Below are positions 1 to 5,576 of a stretch of 8,275 nucleotides of DNA, piece by piece. The DNA is from Epsilonproteobacteria bacterium 4484_65. Its GTDB lineage: Bacteria; Campylobacterota; Campylobacteria; Campylobacterales; Sulfurovaceae. The stretch is from contig NATJ01000084.1 in the NCBI GenBank assembly GCA_002085305.1, forward strand, positions 1 to 8,275. The letters are read 5' to 3'. A program made the position numbers and the translations under genes. Position 1 is the stretch's first letter. Each line of letters opens with the position of its first letter. The notes beneath the pieces are model-generated. The model was not told where the DNA came from, ran no database searches, and worked only from the letters and a program-made list of their open reading frames with translations.

Positions 1-682
1 CCAAGATAAGATTAGTGTATTTTTATCTCCGAAATCTGCTGTAGCAGAATCCTTTAGAAATTTACGTACCAATTTGCAATTTATGGAAAGAGACAAGAGT
101 GCCCAGGTCATCGCAGTGACCTCGACCGTAGGAGGAGAAGGGAAAACAACAATCTGTATAAACCTAGGCGGGATCATGAGTATGGCAAACAAGAAAACAG
201 TCATACTCAATCTTGATATGCGAAAACCGACACTGCATCAAAAATTCGGACTTCAAAATACAAAAGGCATGAGTACCCTATTGTCAGGGAATACGGCTTT
301 AGGTGAAGTAATACAGTATACAGAATATGAAAACTTAGACATTATCACTTCGGGACCTGTACCACCAAACCCAAGTGAACTGATACAGGGTGAACTGATG
401 GAAAGAGTGCTGGAAAAGTTAAGAGAAGTGTATGATATTATCATCCTTGATACCCCTCCGATAGGACTGGTGACAGATGCAAGAACTTTGATGCATTTTG
501 CAGATACGAGTATCTATGTACTGCGAGCAGATTATTCTAAAAAAGGTTTTTTACGTAGTATAGAAAAACTCTCCAAAGAAGATATCCCTGGGTTAGGGAT
601 CTTGCTCAATGATGTCAAAATGAGTAGAAATGGTTATGGTTATGGCTATGGCTATGGCTATTATGAAGAAGAGAAAAAATGA
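1..682 (+). CDS. Tyrosine autokinase (BY-kinase, Wzc/CapB/CpsD-like), C-terminal domain; 5' end outside window
   Basis: The frame is open from base 2, so the gene is cut by the window edge; 226 residues are visible. Seen: the family signature SAVAESFRNLRTN just before the kinase domain (visible residues 12-24), Walker A GGEGKTT (44-50), Walker A' VILNLDMRKP (67-76), Walker B IIILDTPP (146-153), and a tail with six tyrosines in a Gly-Tyr repeat (211-221) followed by EEEKK. Known of the family: these inner-membrane P-loop kinases phosphorylate each other on the C-terminal tyrosine cluster and control chain length and export of capsule or exopolysaccharide. In proteobacteria the kinase is usually fused behind a Wzz chain-length domain; whether that is so here lies outside the window. 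The stop overlaps the phosphatase start (ATGA, 679-682), implying translational coupling. TTG at 74 is not a credible start because the conserved sequence continues upstream. The family call is secure; the exact pathway is inferred. Confidence 0.93.
   Translation, partial: QDKISVFLSPKSAVAESFRNLRTNLQFMERDKSAQVIAVTSTVGGEGKTTICINLGGIMSMANKKTVILNLDMRKPTLHQKFGLQNTKGMSTLLSGNTALGEVIQYTEYENLDIITSGPVPPNPSELIQGELMERVLEKLREVYDIIILDTPPIGLVTDARTLMHFADTSIYVLRADYSKKGFLRSIEKLSKEDIPGLGILLNDVKMSRNGYGYGYGYGYYEEEKK
632..661 (+). repeat. Hexanucleotide tandem repeat GGYTAT x5 encoding Gly-Tyr units
   Basis: Five uninterrupted copies of a 6-base unit, two GGTTAT then three GGCTAT, run in frame through the end of the kinase gene and are followed by one more TAT. 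They encode (Gly-Tyr)5-Tyr, the presumed autophosphorylation cluster. Gain or loss of a unit would keep the reading frame and change the tyrosine count by one. Confidence 0.9.
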
Positions 683-1479
683 TCTTACCTTTTTTAGAAA
701 AACAGAAAGAAGAAATGAGACTTTTTTTAGAAAAACAAAAGATAACACTTCCTTTTTTTAAAAAACAAAAAGAAAAAACGAGAGGTCCTGTTCTGAAGCT
801 TGATCTTCATTCCCATTTCATACCGGGGATCGATGATGGTTCACAAAGTATAGAGGAGAGTTTGACCCTTCTAAGAGGAATGGAAGCTTTGGGTTACGAG
901 AAAGTGATCACTACACCACATATTATGATAGATGTCTACCGCAATACACCAAAGATCATTAAAGAGGGATTGCTTACTTTACAGGAAGCGGCAAAAGCTG
1001 AGGGGATTCAACTAGAGATAGAGGCTGGGGCAGAGTACTATCTGGATGAAGGGTTCTATGATCATCTGCATAGTGGTGAAGTGATGAGTATCAAGAACAA
1101 ATATCTTCTTTTTGAGACCTCTTATATTTCGAAGCCCATACAGGTCGAAGAGATGATCTTTGAGATAGGTGCTGCAGGGTATATACCGCTTATGGCACAT
1201 CCTGAACGTTACCGCTATGTAACGGATCCTTTAAAAGAGTACAGCAGATTTAAAGAACTTGGTGTACTCTTTCAGGTTGACCTGAACTCTATTGGCGGGT
1301 ATTATGGAAAAAGTGCAAAGAAAAATGTTGATTTTTTAAGTAAACACGGCATGATAGATTTTCTGGGGAGTGATACGCACCATAAAAGACATCTGGAATC
1401 ACTCTCAGATGTCTTTATGTCAGATGCTTATGCAGATATTTTTACTAACAATAAGATACGTAATGATGAGCTTATCTAG
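679..1479 (+). CDS. cpsB: PHP-family tyrosine-protein phosphatase, CpsB/YwqE-like
   Basis: Predicted metal-dependent phosphotyrosine phosphatase that dephosphorylates the tail of the kinase encoded just upstream; cytoplasmic, 266 residues. Seen: a PHP-domain metal-site series, LDLHSH (H44, H46), IDDG (51-54), TTPH81, GAEY (E119), MAHPER (H174, E176, R177) and GSDTHH (D232, H234, H235). Known: CpsB/CapC/YwqE proteins use a three-metal PHP site and partner BY-kinases in capsule and exopolysaccharide control. The ATG at 679 lies inside the kinase stop and follows a purine-rich GAAGAAGAG; ATG at 715 is an in-frame alternative that would remove part of an odd N-terminal extension. That extension (residues 3-34) is a threefold repeat of a motif like LPFLEKQKE and precedes the catalytic domain, which begins near residue 39. 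The symbol is by family resemblance, not proven orthology. A phosphoesterase with another substrate is possible, but the adjacent kinase makes that unlikely. Confidence 0.9.
   Translation: MILPFLEKQKEEMRLFLEKQKITLPFFKKQKEKTRGPVLKLDLHSHFIPGIDDGSQSIEESLTLLRGMEALGYEKVITTPHIMIDVYRNTPKIIKEGLLTLQEAAKAEGIQLEIEAGAEYYLDEGFYDHLHSGEVMSIKNKYLLFETSYISKPIQVEEMIFEIGAAGYIPLMAHPERYRYVTDPLKEYSRFKELGVLFQVDLNSIGGYYGKSAKKNVDFLSKHGMIDFLGSDTHHKRHLESLSDVFMSDAYADIFTNNKIRNDELI
685..780 (+). repeat. Threefold imperfect coding repeat at the phosphatase N-terminus
   Basis: Three tandem units of about 33, 30 and 33 bases encode LPFLEKQKEEM, RLFLEKQKIT and LPFFKKQKEKT. At DNA level each is a run of T followed by a run of A (for example seven T at 722-728 and at 753-759). 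The units resemble one another more than expected by chance, which suggests duplication of one short basic/aromatic segment. Confidence 0.75.
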
Positions 1480-1499
1480 CCCTGCACTAAATTTAATAT

Positions 1500-1505
1500 T
1501 ATAAT
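1500..1505 (+). promoter_or_regulatory. Possible sigma-70 -10 box (TATAAT) before the acidic-protein gene
   Basis: A perfect TATAAT sits in AT-rich sequence 20 bases after the phosphatase stop. No clear -35 is seen, which is usual for Campylobacterota promoters. It would start transcription near 1512, only about 10 bases before the preferred ATG at 1522 and at the edge of the Shine-Dalgarno sequence, so this may be only a chance AT-rich match. Confidence 0.35.
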
Positions 1506-1521
1506 AATGGAGTATTCTACT

Positions 1522-2409
1522 ATGCATATTTTACTTATAAACATCAATCCTGTGGTCTCTAGACTTATCTCTTTTTGTATGCGTAACGACAATATGAACC
1601 TTGAAGAAGTTCATGATGTGGGGGATGTGGCACGGGATAGATATGATATTATATTTGTCGATGAGGCATCTTATGGCGATGAAACCGAAGCGCTTTTAGC
1701 GAATCTCATTATGAGAAAAAAAGTTTTTTTATCAAGCAGTGATGAAGCAGGTGATGTACTAAGACTTTTTGACACTGTCATTAAAAAACCTTTTTTACCT
1801 TCACAGATTACAGCTGTACTTGAGAATTTGGAAGAGGATGATACTTTAGACGTATTTACAGAGATGCCTTCTATTTTCCCTCTTTCCAGTGATGAAGTAA
1901 GGGGTGAAGAGGTGGAAGATAGTGTAGATGAGATGCTGGAGGAAGAGGAAAAAGAAGGTATTTCAGTACTTGACAGTAATGAAATAGAGAAGATCAAAGC
2001 ACTTTTAGAGATGGAAGAAGAGGTTGAAGCTGTAAGTGATGAAGAGTATGAGAGTCGTAAAGTAGAAGTCATAAAGCAGCAATTGATAGCCGATGGTTTA
2101 GAGATAGTAGATGAAGATGAATATGTTGAAGCGTTGAGCAAGAAGCCTTTAGCCGGGAAAGATGAAAAATCATCCGAGAAAAGCGACAATGCCGCAGGAA
2201 CGAGGACAAAAAAGATAAAATCCCCCAAGAATGAGAATAAAAAGAATCAATCAAAAAAGAGTAAAAAAGATAAAAAGAAAGAGGTAGAAGTTTTTACCTT
2301 TGAAGAGGCACTTTTAGCAGCGATTGAGGGAATGAAAGTGAAAAAAATAAAAAAACTTCTCAAAGGTGCAGAAATAACGATCAAAATAAATTTTAAGGAC
2401 AAGAAATAG
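1522..2409 (+). CDS. Highly acidic protein with degenerate receiver-like N-terminal domain, conserved upstream of gmk
   Basis: No established function. The start at 1522 is preferred (295 residues) because GGAG at 1509-1512 lies 9 bases upstream; ATG at 1507 adds only MEYST and has no ribosome binding site. Seen: residues 2-103 have a receiver-like pattern, with a first strand HILLINI, YDIIFVDE (41-48) where the phospho-acceptor aspartate would lie, FLSSSD (69-74), and the late lysine-proline IKKPF (87-91). The usual acidic pair after strand 1 is absent (NIN). Residues 124-204 are very acidic (33 Asp/Glu in 81). Residues 207-254 are lysine-rich and low complexity (19 Lys/Arg in 48). A short ordered-looking tail, FEEALLAAI to the end, closes the protein. 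The stop directly abuts the gmk ATG. From memory, C. jejuni has a 'highly acidic protein' (Cj1178c) at the same place. The receiver assignment and any role in translation- or flagellum-linked regulation are inference. Confidence 0.8.
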   Translation: MHILLININPVVSRLISFCMRNDNMNLEEVHDVGDVARDRYDIIFVDEASYGDETEALLANLIMRKKVFLSSSDEAGDVLRLFDTVIKKPFLPSQITAVLENLEEDDTLDVFTEMPSIFPLSSDEVRGEEVEDSVDEMLEEEEKEGISVLDSNEIEKIKALLEMEEEVEAVSDEEYESRKVEVIKQQLIADGLEIVDEDEYVEALSKKPLAGKDEKSSEKSDNAAGTRTKKIKSPKNENKKNQSKKSKKDKKKEVEVFTFEEALLAAIEGMKVKKIKKLLKGAEITIKINFKDKK

Positions 2410-2988
2410 ATGCAAGATCTACAAAAAGGTGCAATTTTAGTGCTTTCCGGTCCAAGCGGAGCAGGGAAAAGTACCATCATCCAGGCCGCTTCTGAAGAGA
2501 TAGGTGAGTATTATTTTTCTATCTCTACTACTACACGCAGTCCAAGAGCCGGGGAAGAAGATGGCAAAGATTATTTCTTTGTCACAAAAGAGAGTTTTGA
2601 AGAAGATATTAAAGCAGGTAATTTTCTGGAGTATGCACAAGTGCATGGCAACTACTATGGTACCTCTTTAAAACCGGTTAGAGAAGCACTTGAAGAGGGA
2701 AAACTGGTACTTTTTGACATAGATGTACAGGGACATCGTTTGGTAAGGGAAAAAATGAATGAGATCACTACTTCGGCTTTCATTACACCTCCTACTCTGA
2801 ATGAGTTGGAAACTAGGCTTCGTGCGAGATGTACAGATGAGATACTAGCAGTAGGAGAGTATGATTTTATAATTATCAATGATACGATAGATGATGCAGC
2901 TAAAAAGTTTGTTATTGTTGCTAAAGCGGCTAGATTGAAACAAAGTCAGGAAGATGAGGAGAAATTTATCACACATTGGCTGGGTTAG
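2410..2988 (+). CDS. gmk: Guanylate kinase, with an apparent internal deletion
   Basis: Catalyses GMP + ATP to GDP + ADP in the cytoplasm, essential for guanine nucleotide supply. Seen: P-loop GPSGAGKST (14-22), GMP-binding residues S38, R43 and R46 (TTRSPR), Y55, E74 (FLEYA), YYGTS (82-86) and FDIDVQG (102-108), then RLRAR (136-140) and YDFIIIND (151-158). The protein is 192 residues; the family is usually about 205-207. Against E. coli Gmk recalled from memory, the shortfall is one block of 14 residues after D143, at bases 2838/2839. In E. coli this block reads SEEVIAKRMAQAVA and contains the conserved Lys-Arg that belongs to the phosphate-binding arginines. Sequence before and after aligns normally and the frame is intact. 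The ATG follows the previous stop with no gap, so translation is likely coupled. Identity is certain; activity of this version is open, since either a real deletion or an assembly/read error could explain it. Confidence 0.95.
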   Translation: MQDLQKGAILVLSGPSGAGKSTIIQAASEEIGEYYFSISTTTRSPRAGEEDGKDYFFVTKESFEEDIKAGNFLEYAQVHGNYYGTSLKPVREALEEGKLVLFDIDVQGHRLVREKMNEITTSAFITPPTLNELETRLRARCTDEILAVGEYDFIIINDTIDDAAKKFVIVAKAARLKQSQEDEEKFITHWLG

Positions 2989-2995
2989 CTTGGGT

Positions 2996-3015
2996 TAATT
3001 ATTTTTAAGTATAAT
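2996..3015 (+). promoter_or_regulatory. Putative sigma-70 promoter for tatA
   Basis: A perfect TATAAT at 3010-3015 is preceded by a T-rich stretch (TTAATTATTTTTAAG), the arrangement typical of Campylobacterota vegetative promoters, which often lack a -35 box. It lies 51 bases before the tatA ATG, giving a leader of about 45 bases. This is the best promoter candidate on the + strand and suggests tatA can be transcribed apart from gmk. Confidence 0.6.
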
Positions 3016-3065
3016 TATTAAAATTTTAAAATTACATCATGTTAGGTGTAGATAAAGGATGAACT

Positions 3066-3287
3066 ATGGGTATGCCGAGTATGCCGGAACTATTGATCGT
3101 TTTAGCGATCGTTGTGCTTCTTTTTGGAGCAAAAAAGATCCCTGATCTTGCAAAAGGTATGGGAAAAGGTATTAAAGACTTTAAAAAAGCTATTAAAGAG
3201 GACGAAGAAGAGCCTAAAGAGATCGCTACTAAAGAAGAGCCAAAAGTTGAAGCACCAACTGAAGAGAAAAAAAGCGAAAACGCTTAA
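3066..3287 (+). CDS. tatA: Twin-arginine translocase subunit TatA
   Basis: Small pore-forming component of the Tat system, which exports folded, often cofactor-containing proteins across the inner membrane; it works with TatB and TatC encoded elsewhere. Seen in 73 residues: a short N-terminal membrane helix (about 8-21) with polar E8, the FG hinge (20-21), a following basic amphipathic helix [20 protein letters not shown] (23-42), and a disordered tail of alternating Glu, Lys and Pro. This is the normal TatA/E plan and length. The hinge followed by A-K-K rather than a proline favours TatA over TatB. The ribosome binding site AAGGA (3055-3059) lies 6 bases before the ATG. Gene order gmk-tatA-argS matches Campylobacter. 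In sulfur- or hydrogen-oxidising Campylobacterota, Tat exports periplasmic enzymes such as hydrogenases and Sox proteins; that link is background knowledge, not shown here. Confidence 0.95.
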   Translation: MGMPSMPELLIVLAIVVLLFGAKKIPDLAKGMGKGIKDFKKAIKEDEEEPKEIATKEEPKVEAPTEEKKSENA

Positions 3288-3293
3288 TTCCAA

Positions 3294-3311
3294 TGCCACA
3301 TCTTTGTGGCA
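3294..3311 (+). terminator. Perfect 7-bp hairpin after tatA, possible terminator
   Basis: Arms TGCCACA (3294-3300) and TGTGGCA (3305-3311) pair perfectly around a TCTT loop, 7 bases after the tatA stop. No T-run follows (CACTTATG), so it is not a textbook intrinsic terminator. It may instead protect the 3' end of tatA mRNA or cause partial termination. Confidence 0.4.
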
Positions 3312-3373
3312 CACTTATGTCGTAGATTCTTTTGCGACTCTACACTCCCTAAACTCCCATCGAATGGTATAGT

Positions 3374-5071
3374 ATGAAATTAAAATCACAGATCAATCAA
3401 GTTATTAAAGAAGCTTTTTCTAAAGCAGGTATAGAGCACGAACCTATGAGTGTATCTGAAGCAACCAAAGCAGAGTTTGGTGATTATCAGTTTAATGGTG
3501 CAATGGCACTCTCTAAGAAGCTTGGTAAAAATCCGAGAGAGATAGCGACTGAAATCTTAAATAATTTAGATTTTACAGGACTTTTGGCTAAAGCAGAGAT
3601 AGCAGGTCCAGGGTTTATAAACCTTTGGCTTAATCCCTTATGGATAGCTTCACAATGCAAAGTAGCAGCCAAAGACAGTAGATTAGGGGTAGGAAAACGT
3701 GAAACACCTATCAAAGTAGTGGTGGACTACTCTGGTCCAAATATGTCAAAACAGATGCACGTAGGGCATTTGCGTTCGACGATCATCGGTGATACGCTTG
3801 CGAATCTTTTAACTTTTTTAGGTGATGAGGTGATCCGTCAAAATCACATCGGGGATTGGGGTACACAGTTTGGTATGCTCATCGCTTATCTCGAAGAGAT
3901 GGGTGAAGATGGTTCAGTAAGCTTGAAAGACCTTGAACAGTTCTACAAAGATGCAAAAGGCCGTTTTGATGCAGATGCAGATTTTGCAGACAAAGCAAGA
4001 GAATATGTCGTCAAGATACAGAGTGGTGATCAGCACTGTCTCAATCTTTGGCAGAAATTCATCGATATTTCACTGGGGCACTGTGAAGATGTCTATGACA
4101 AGCTCTGTGTCAAGTTGACAAGAGAAGATGTCAAGGCGGAAAGTTTTTATAATGAGGATCTTCCACAGGTCATAGAGGATCTTATCAGTCAGAATCTTCT
4201 TAAAGAGAGTGATGGCGCACAGTGTGTTTTTCTGGAAGGAGAAGAGATACCGGTGATCGTGCAAAAGGGTGATGGAGGGTATCTGTATGCTACCACTGAT
4301 CTGGCAGCCTTACGTTACAGAGCTAATGTCCTTGGAGCCAAACGTATCTCTTATGTGGTAGATGCAAGACAGGCGGCTCATTTTAAGCAAGTCTTTAAGG
4401 TAGCCAAGGAATCAGGCTTTGTGGCAGAAGATGTCAAGCTTGAACACATTGCATTCGGGACCATGATGGATAAGGGCGGTAAACCGTTTAAAACACGTGA
4501 TGGGGGAACTGTAAAGCTCATAGACCTGCTTGATGAAGCGGTTGTCAAAGCTAAAGAGACTATCAATGATAAAGATAATTACTCGAAAGAAGAAGTAGAA
4601 GCATTAGCGAAGATCATCGGTATCGGAGCGGTCAAGTATGCAGATCTTGCGATTAACCGTGAATCTAACTATATCTTCAACTGGGACAAGATGCTCTCTT
4701 TTGAGGGGAATACCTCACTCTACATGCAATATGCCTATGCAAGGATCCAAAGTATCTTTAGACGTTTTGACGGTGAGATCATAGGTGATATCATCATAGG
4801 TGATGCACTTGAACATCGCTTGAGTGTAATGCTGCTTCGTTTTGAAGATGTGCTTTACCGTGCAGCTGTGGATGCAGCTCCAAATCAGATCACGACTTAT
4901 TTGTATGAACTGGCTACACTCTTTATGCGTTTTTATGAGCAAAACCCTATATTAAAAGAGGGTGTAGATGAAGAGACGAAAATGAGTCGTTTACAGTTGG
5001 CTGATCTGACAGCTAAAACCATCAAACAAGGTTTGGATATACTTGGTATCCAGGTTGTGGATAAACTATAA
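3374..5071 (+). CDS. argS: Arginyl-tRNA synthetase
   Basis: Class I synthetase that charges tRNA-Arg with arginine; cytoplasmic and essential. Seen in 565 residues (E. coli about 577): an N-terminal additional domain (about 1-85, with FGDYQFNGAMAL), the catalytic HIGH signature as HVGH (129-132) within the ArgRS-specific SGPNMSKQMHVGHLRST, the DWGTQFG motif (161-167), and GTMMDKGGKPFKTRDGGTV (362-380), the ArgRS counterpart of the KMSKS loop, which in many ArgRS enzymes lacks the canonical sequence. The C-terminal DALR anticodon-binding region starts near SLYMQYAYARIQ and runs to the end. All key features are present. The start is chosen by the normal N-terminal domain; no clear Shine-Dalgarno sequence precedes it (upstream GAATGGTATAGT), so initiation may be weak. 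The gene follows tatA by 86 bases. Confidence 0.97.
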   Translation: MKLKSQINQVIKEAFSKAGIEHEPMSVSEATKAEFGDYQFNGAMALSKKLGKNPREIATEILNNLDFTGLLAKAEIAGPGFINLWLNPLWIASQCKVAAKDSRLGVGKRETPIKVVVDYSGPNMSKQMHVGHLRSTIIGDTLANLLTFLGDEVIRQNHIGDWGTQFGMLIAYLEEMGEDGSVSLKDLEQFYKDAKGRFDADADFADKAREYVVKIQSGDQHCLNLWQKFIDISLGHCEDVYDKLCVKLTREDVKAESFYNEDLPQVIEDLISQNLLKESDGAQCVFLEGEEIPVIVQKGDGGYLYATTDLAALRYRANVLGAKRISYVVDARQAAHFKQVFKVAKESGFVAEDVKLEHIAFGTMMDKGGKPFKTRDGGTVKLIDLLDEAVVKAKETINDKDNYSKEEVEALAKIIGIGAVKYADLAINRESNYIFNWDKMLSFEGNTSLYMQYAYARIQSIFRRFDGEIIGDIIIGDALEHRLSVMLLRFEDVLYRAAVDAAPNQITTYLYELATLFMRFYEQNPILKEGVDEETKMSRLQLADLTAKTIKQGLDILGIQVVDKL

Positions 5072-5100
5072 AAGTAAATCACACGAAGTGTGTGTCTGTC

Positions 5101-5141
5101 CGTTGTGAACGACCTTGTAAGCGATCGACTTGAGAACAACG
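5101..5141. repeat. Imperfect dyad between argS and the membrane-protein gene
   Basis: Arms CGTTGT (5101-5106) and ACAACG (5136-5141) flank a core at 5118-5130 (AAG, CGATCG, then ACTT) that is self-complementary apart from one extra A. A separate small stem, CACAC (5080-5084) with GTGTG (5088-5092), lies just before. ATTTTT at 5145-5150 follows the dyad, but the long interior makes a standard intrinsic terminator unlikely. It could be a protein-binding site or a structured intergenic element. Confidence 0.35.
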
Positions 5142-5167
5142 ACGATTTTTGAAAAAGGAAAATTCAT

Positions 5168-5494
5168 ATGAAAGCACTCATAATACTAGCAATATTAGCG
5201 ACACTAACCATTATCTTTTTTCAATATACGCGATCTAAAGATTTAAAAAAATTATTGATTGCATTAGGTTCATTTGGGCTTATTGTCTCTTTGGGAGTTA
5301 TAGGTAATCTTACACGGCAAGTAATACCACTCTTTTTGGCACATATTGTTTTAATGATAGCAGCTTGGGGTGGGTTGATTTTATATCTCATAAGAGATAG
5401 ATATTATTGGTGGGTTATTTTTTCACCTGTAGTAACGATAGGACTTTTTTTACTGCTTGAACTTTTAACCGGTTCAGGGCATGAGATCCGTTAA
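5168..5494 (+). CDS. Small membrane protein of unknown function, about four helices
   Basis: I do not recognise this protein. In 108 residues there are four hydrophobic stretches: about 3-19 (ALIILAILATLTIIFFQ), 29-46, 52-73 and 79-100. They are separated by short charged loops: YTRSKDLKK (basic), NLTRQ, and IRDRYYWW. The loop with RSKDLKK suggests a cytoplasmic face by the positive-inside rule, but topology is otherwise uncertain. There is no signal-peptidase site, no catalytic motif and no obvious family signature. The ATG has a strong ribosome binding site, AAGGAA (5155-5160), 7 bases upstream, which supports real translation. It stands alone between argS (96 bases upstream) and the convergent rsfS, so context gives no function. 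It sits at the junction of two blocks that are separate in C. jejuni, so it may be a lineage-specific insertion. Confidence 0.75.
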   Translation: MKALIILAILATLTIIFFQYTRSKDLKKLLIALGSFGLIVSLGVIGNLTRQVIPLFLAHIVLMIAAWGGLILYLIRDRYYWWVIFSPVVTIGLFLLLELLTGSGHEIR

Positions 5495-5495
5495 G

Positions 5496-5519
5496 CAAAC
5501 GACAACTGCTTGTCGTTTG
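5496..5519. terminator. Perfect 10-bp hairpin between convergent genes, possible bidirectional terminator
   Basis: Arms CAAACGACAA (5496-5505) and TTGTCGTTTG (5510-5519) pair perfectly around a CTGC loop, one base after the stop of the membrane-protein gene. It lies between converging genes, where a bidirectional terminator is expected. Neither strand has a proper T-run after the stem, so termination may be inefficient or the stem may mainly stabilise mRNA ends. The rest of the gap to 5576 holds only short weak stems, such as ACCA/TGGT at 5530-5540 and GTCGT/ACGAC at 5539-5562. Confidence 0.5.
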
Positions 5520-5576
5520 TAGGATCGAAACCAAAGTGGTCGTAACGTAGTAAAGCCACGACGGAGAATCACCTTG

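Noticed and set aside
74..682. TTG at 74 as the kinase start
   Set aside because: The conserved SAVAESFRNLRTN signature continues upstream in the same frame to the window edge, so the gene is truncated rather than starting here.
1507..1521. ATG at 1507 as start of the acidic-protein gene
   Set aside because: It has no Shine-Dalgarno sequence, adds only MEYST, and overlaps the GGAG that serves the ATG at 1522.
1671..2228. Long 185-codon open frame on the - strand
   Set aside because: It is antisense to the acidic-protein gene; its serine-rich sequence is just the complement of Glu/Asp codons, with no ribosome binding site or domain.
2215..2283. A-rich tract as a sign of foreign DNA or a pseudogene
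   Set aside because: The reading frame is intact and the tract simply encodes the lysine-rich block; base use elsewhere in the gene is like its neighbours.
2990..2995. TTGGGT as a -35 box for the tatA promoter
   Set aside because: Spacing to the TATAAT at 3010 is only 14 bases, shorter than a working sigma-70 spacer; Campylobacterota promoters often have no -35.
2981..3000. Repeated TGGGTTA at the gmk end and just after it
   Set aside because: Two 7-base copies ten bases apart are too short to call a repeat element; one lies inside the last gmk codons.
3112..3372. 86-codon + strand frame overlapping tatA
   Set aside because: It is a shifted reading of the lysine-rich tatA tail and runs into the intergenic gap; tatA itself is unmistakable.
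5080..5092. CACAC/GTGTG hairpin after argS as a terminator
   Set aside because: It has a five-base stem with no T-run after it; too weak to call.
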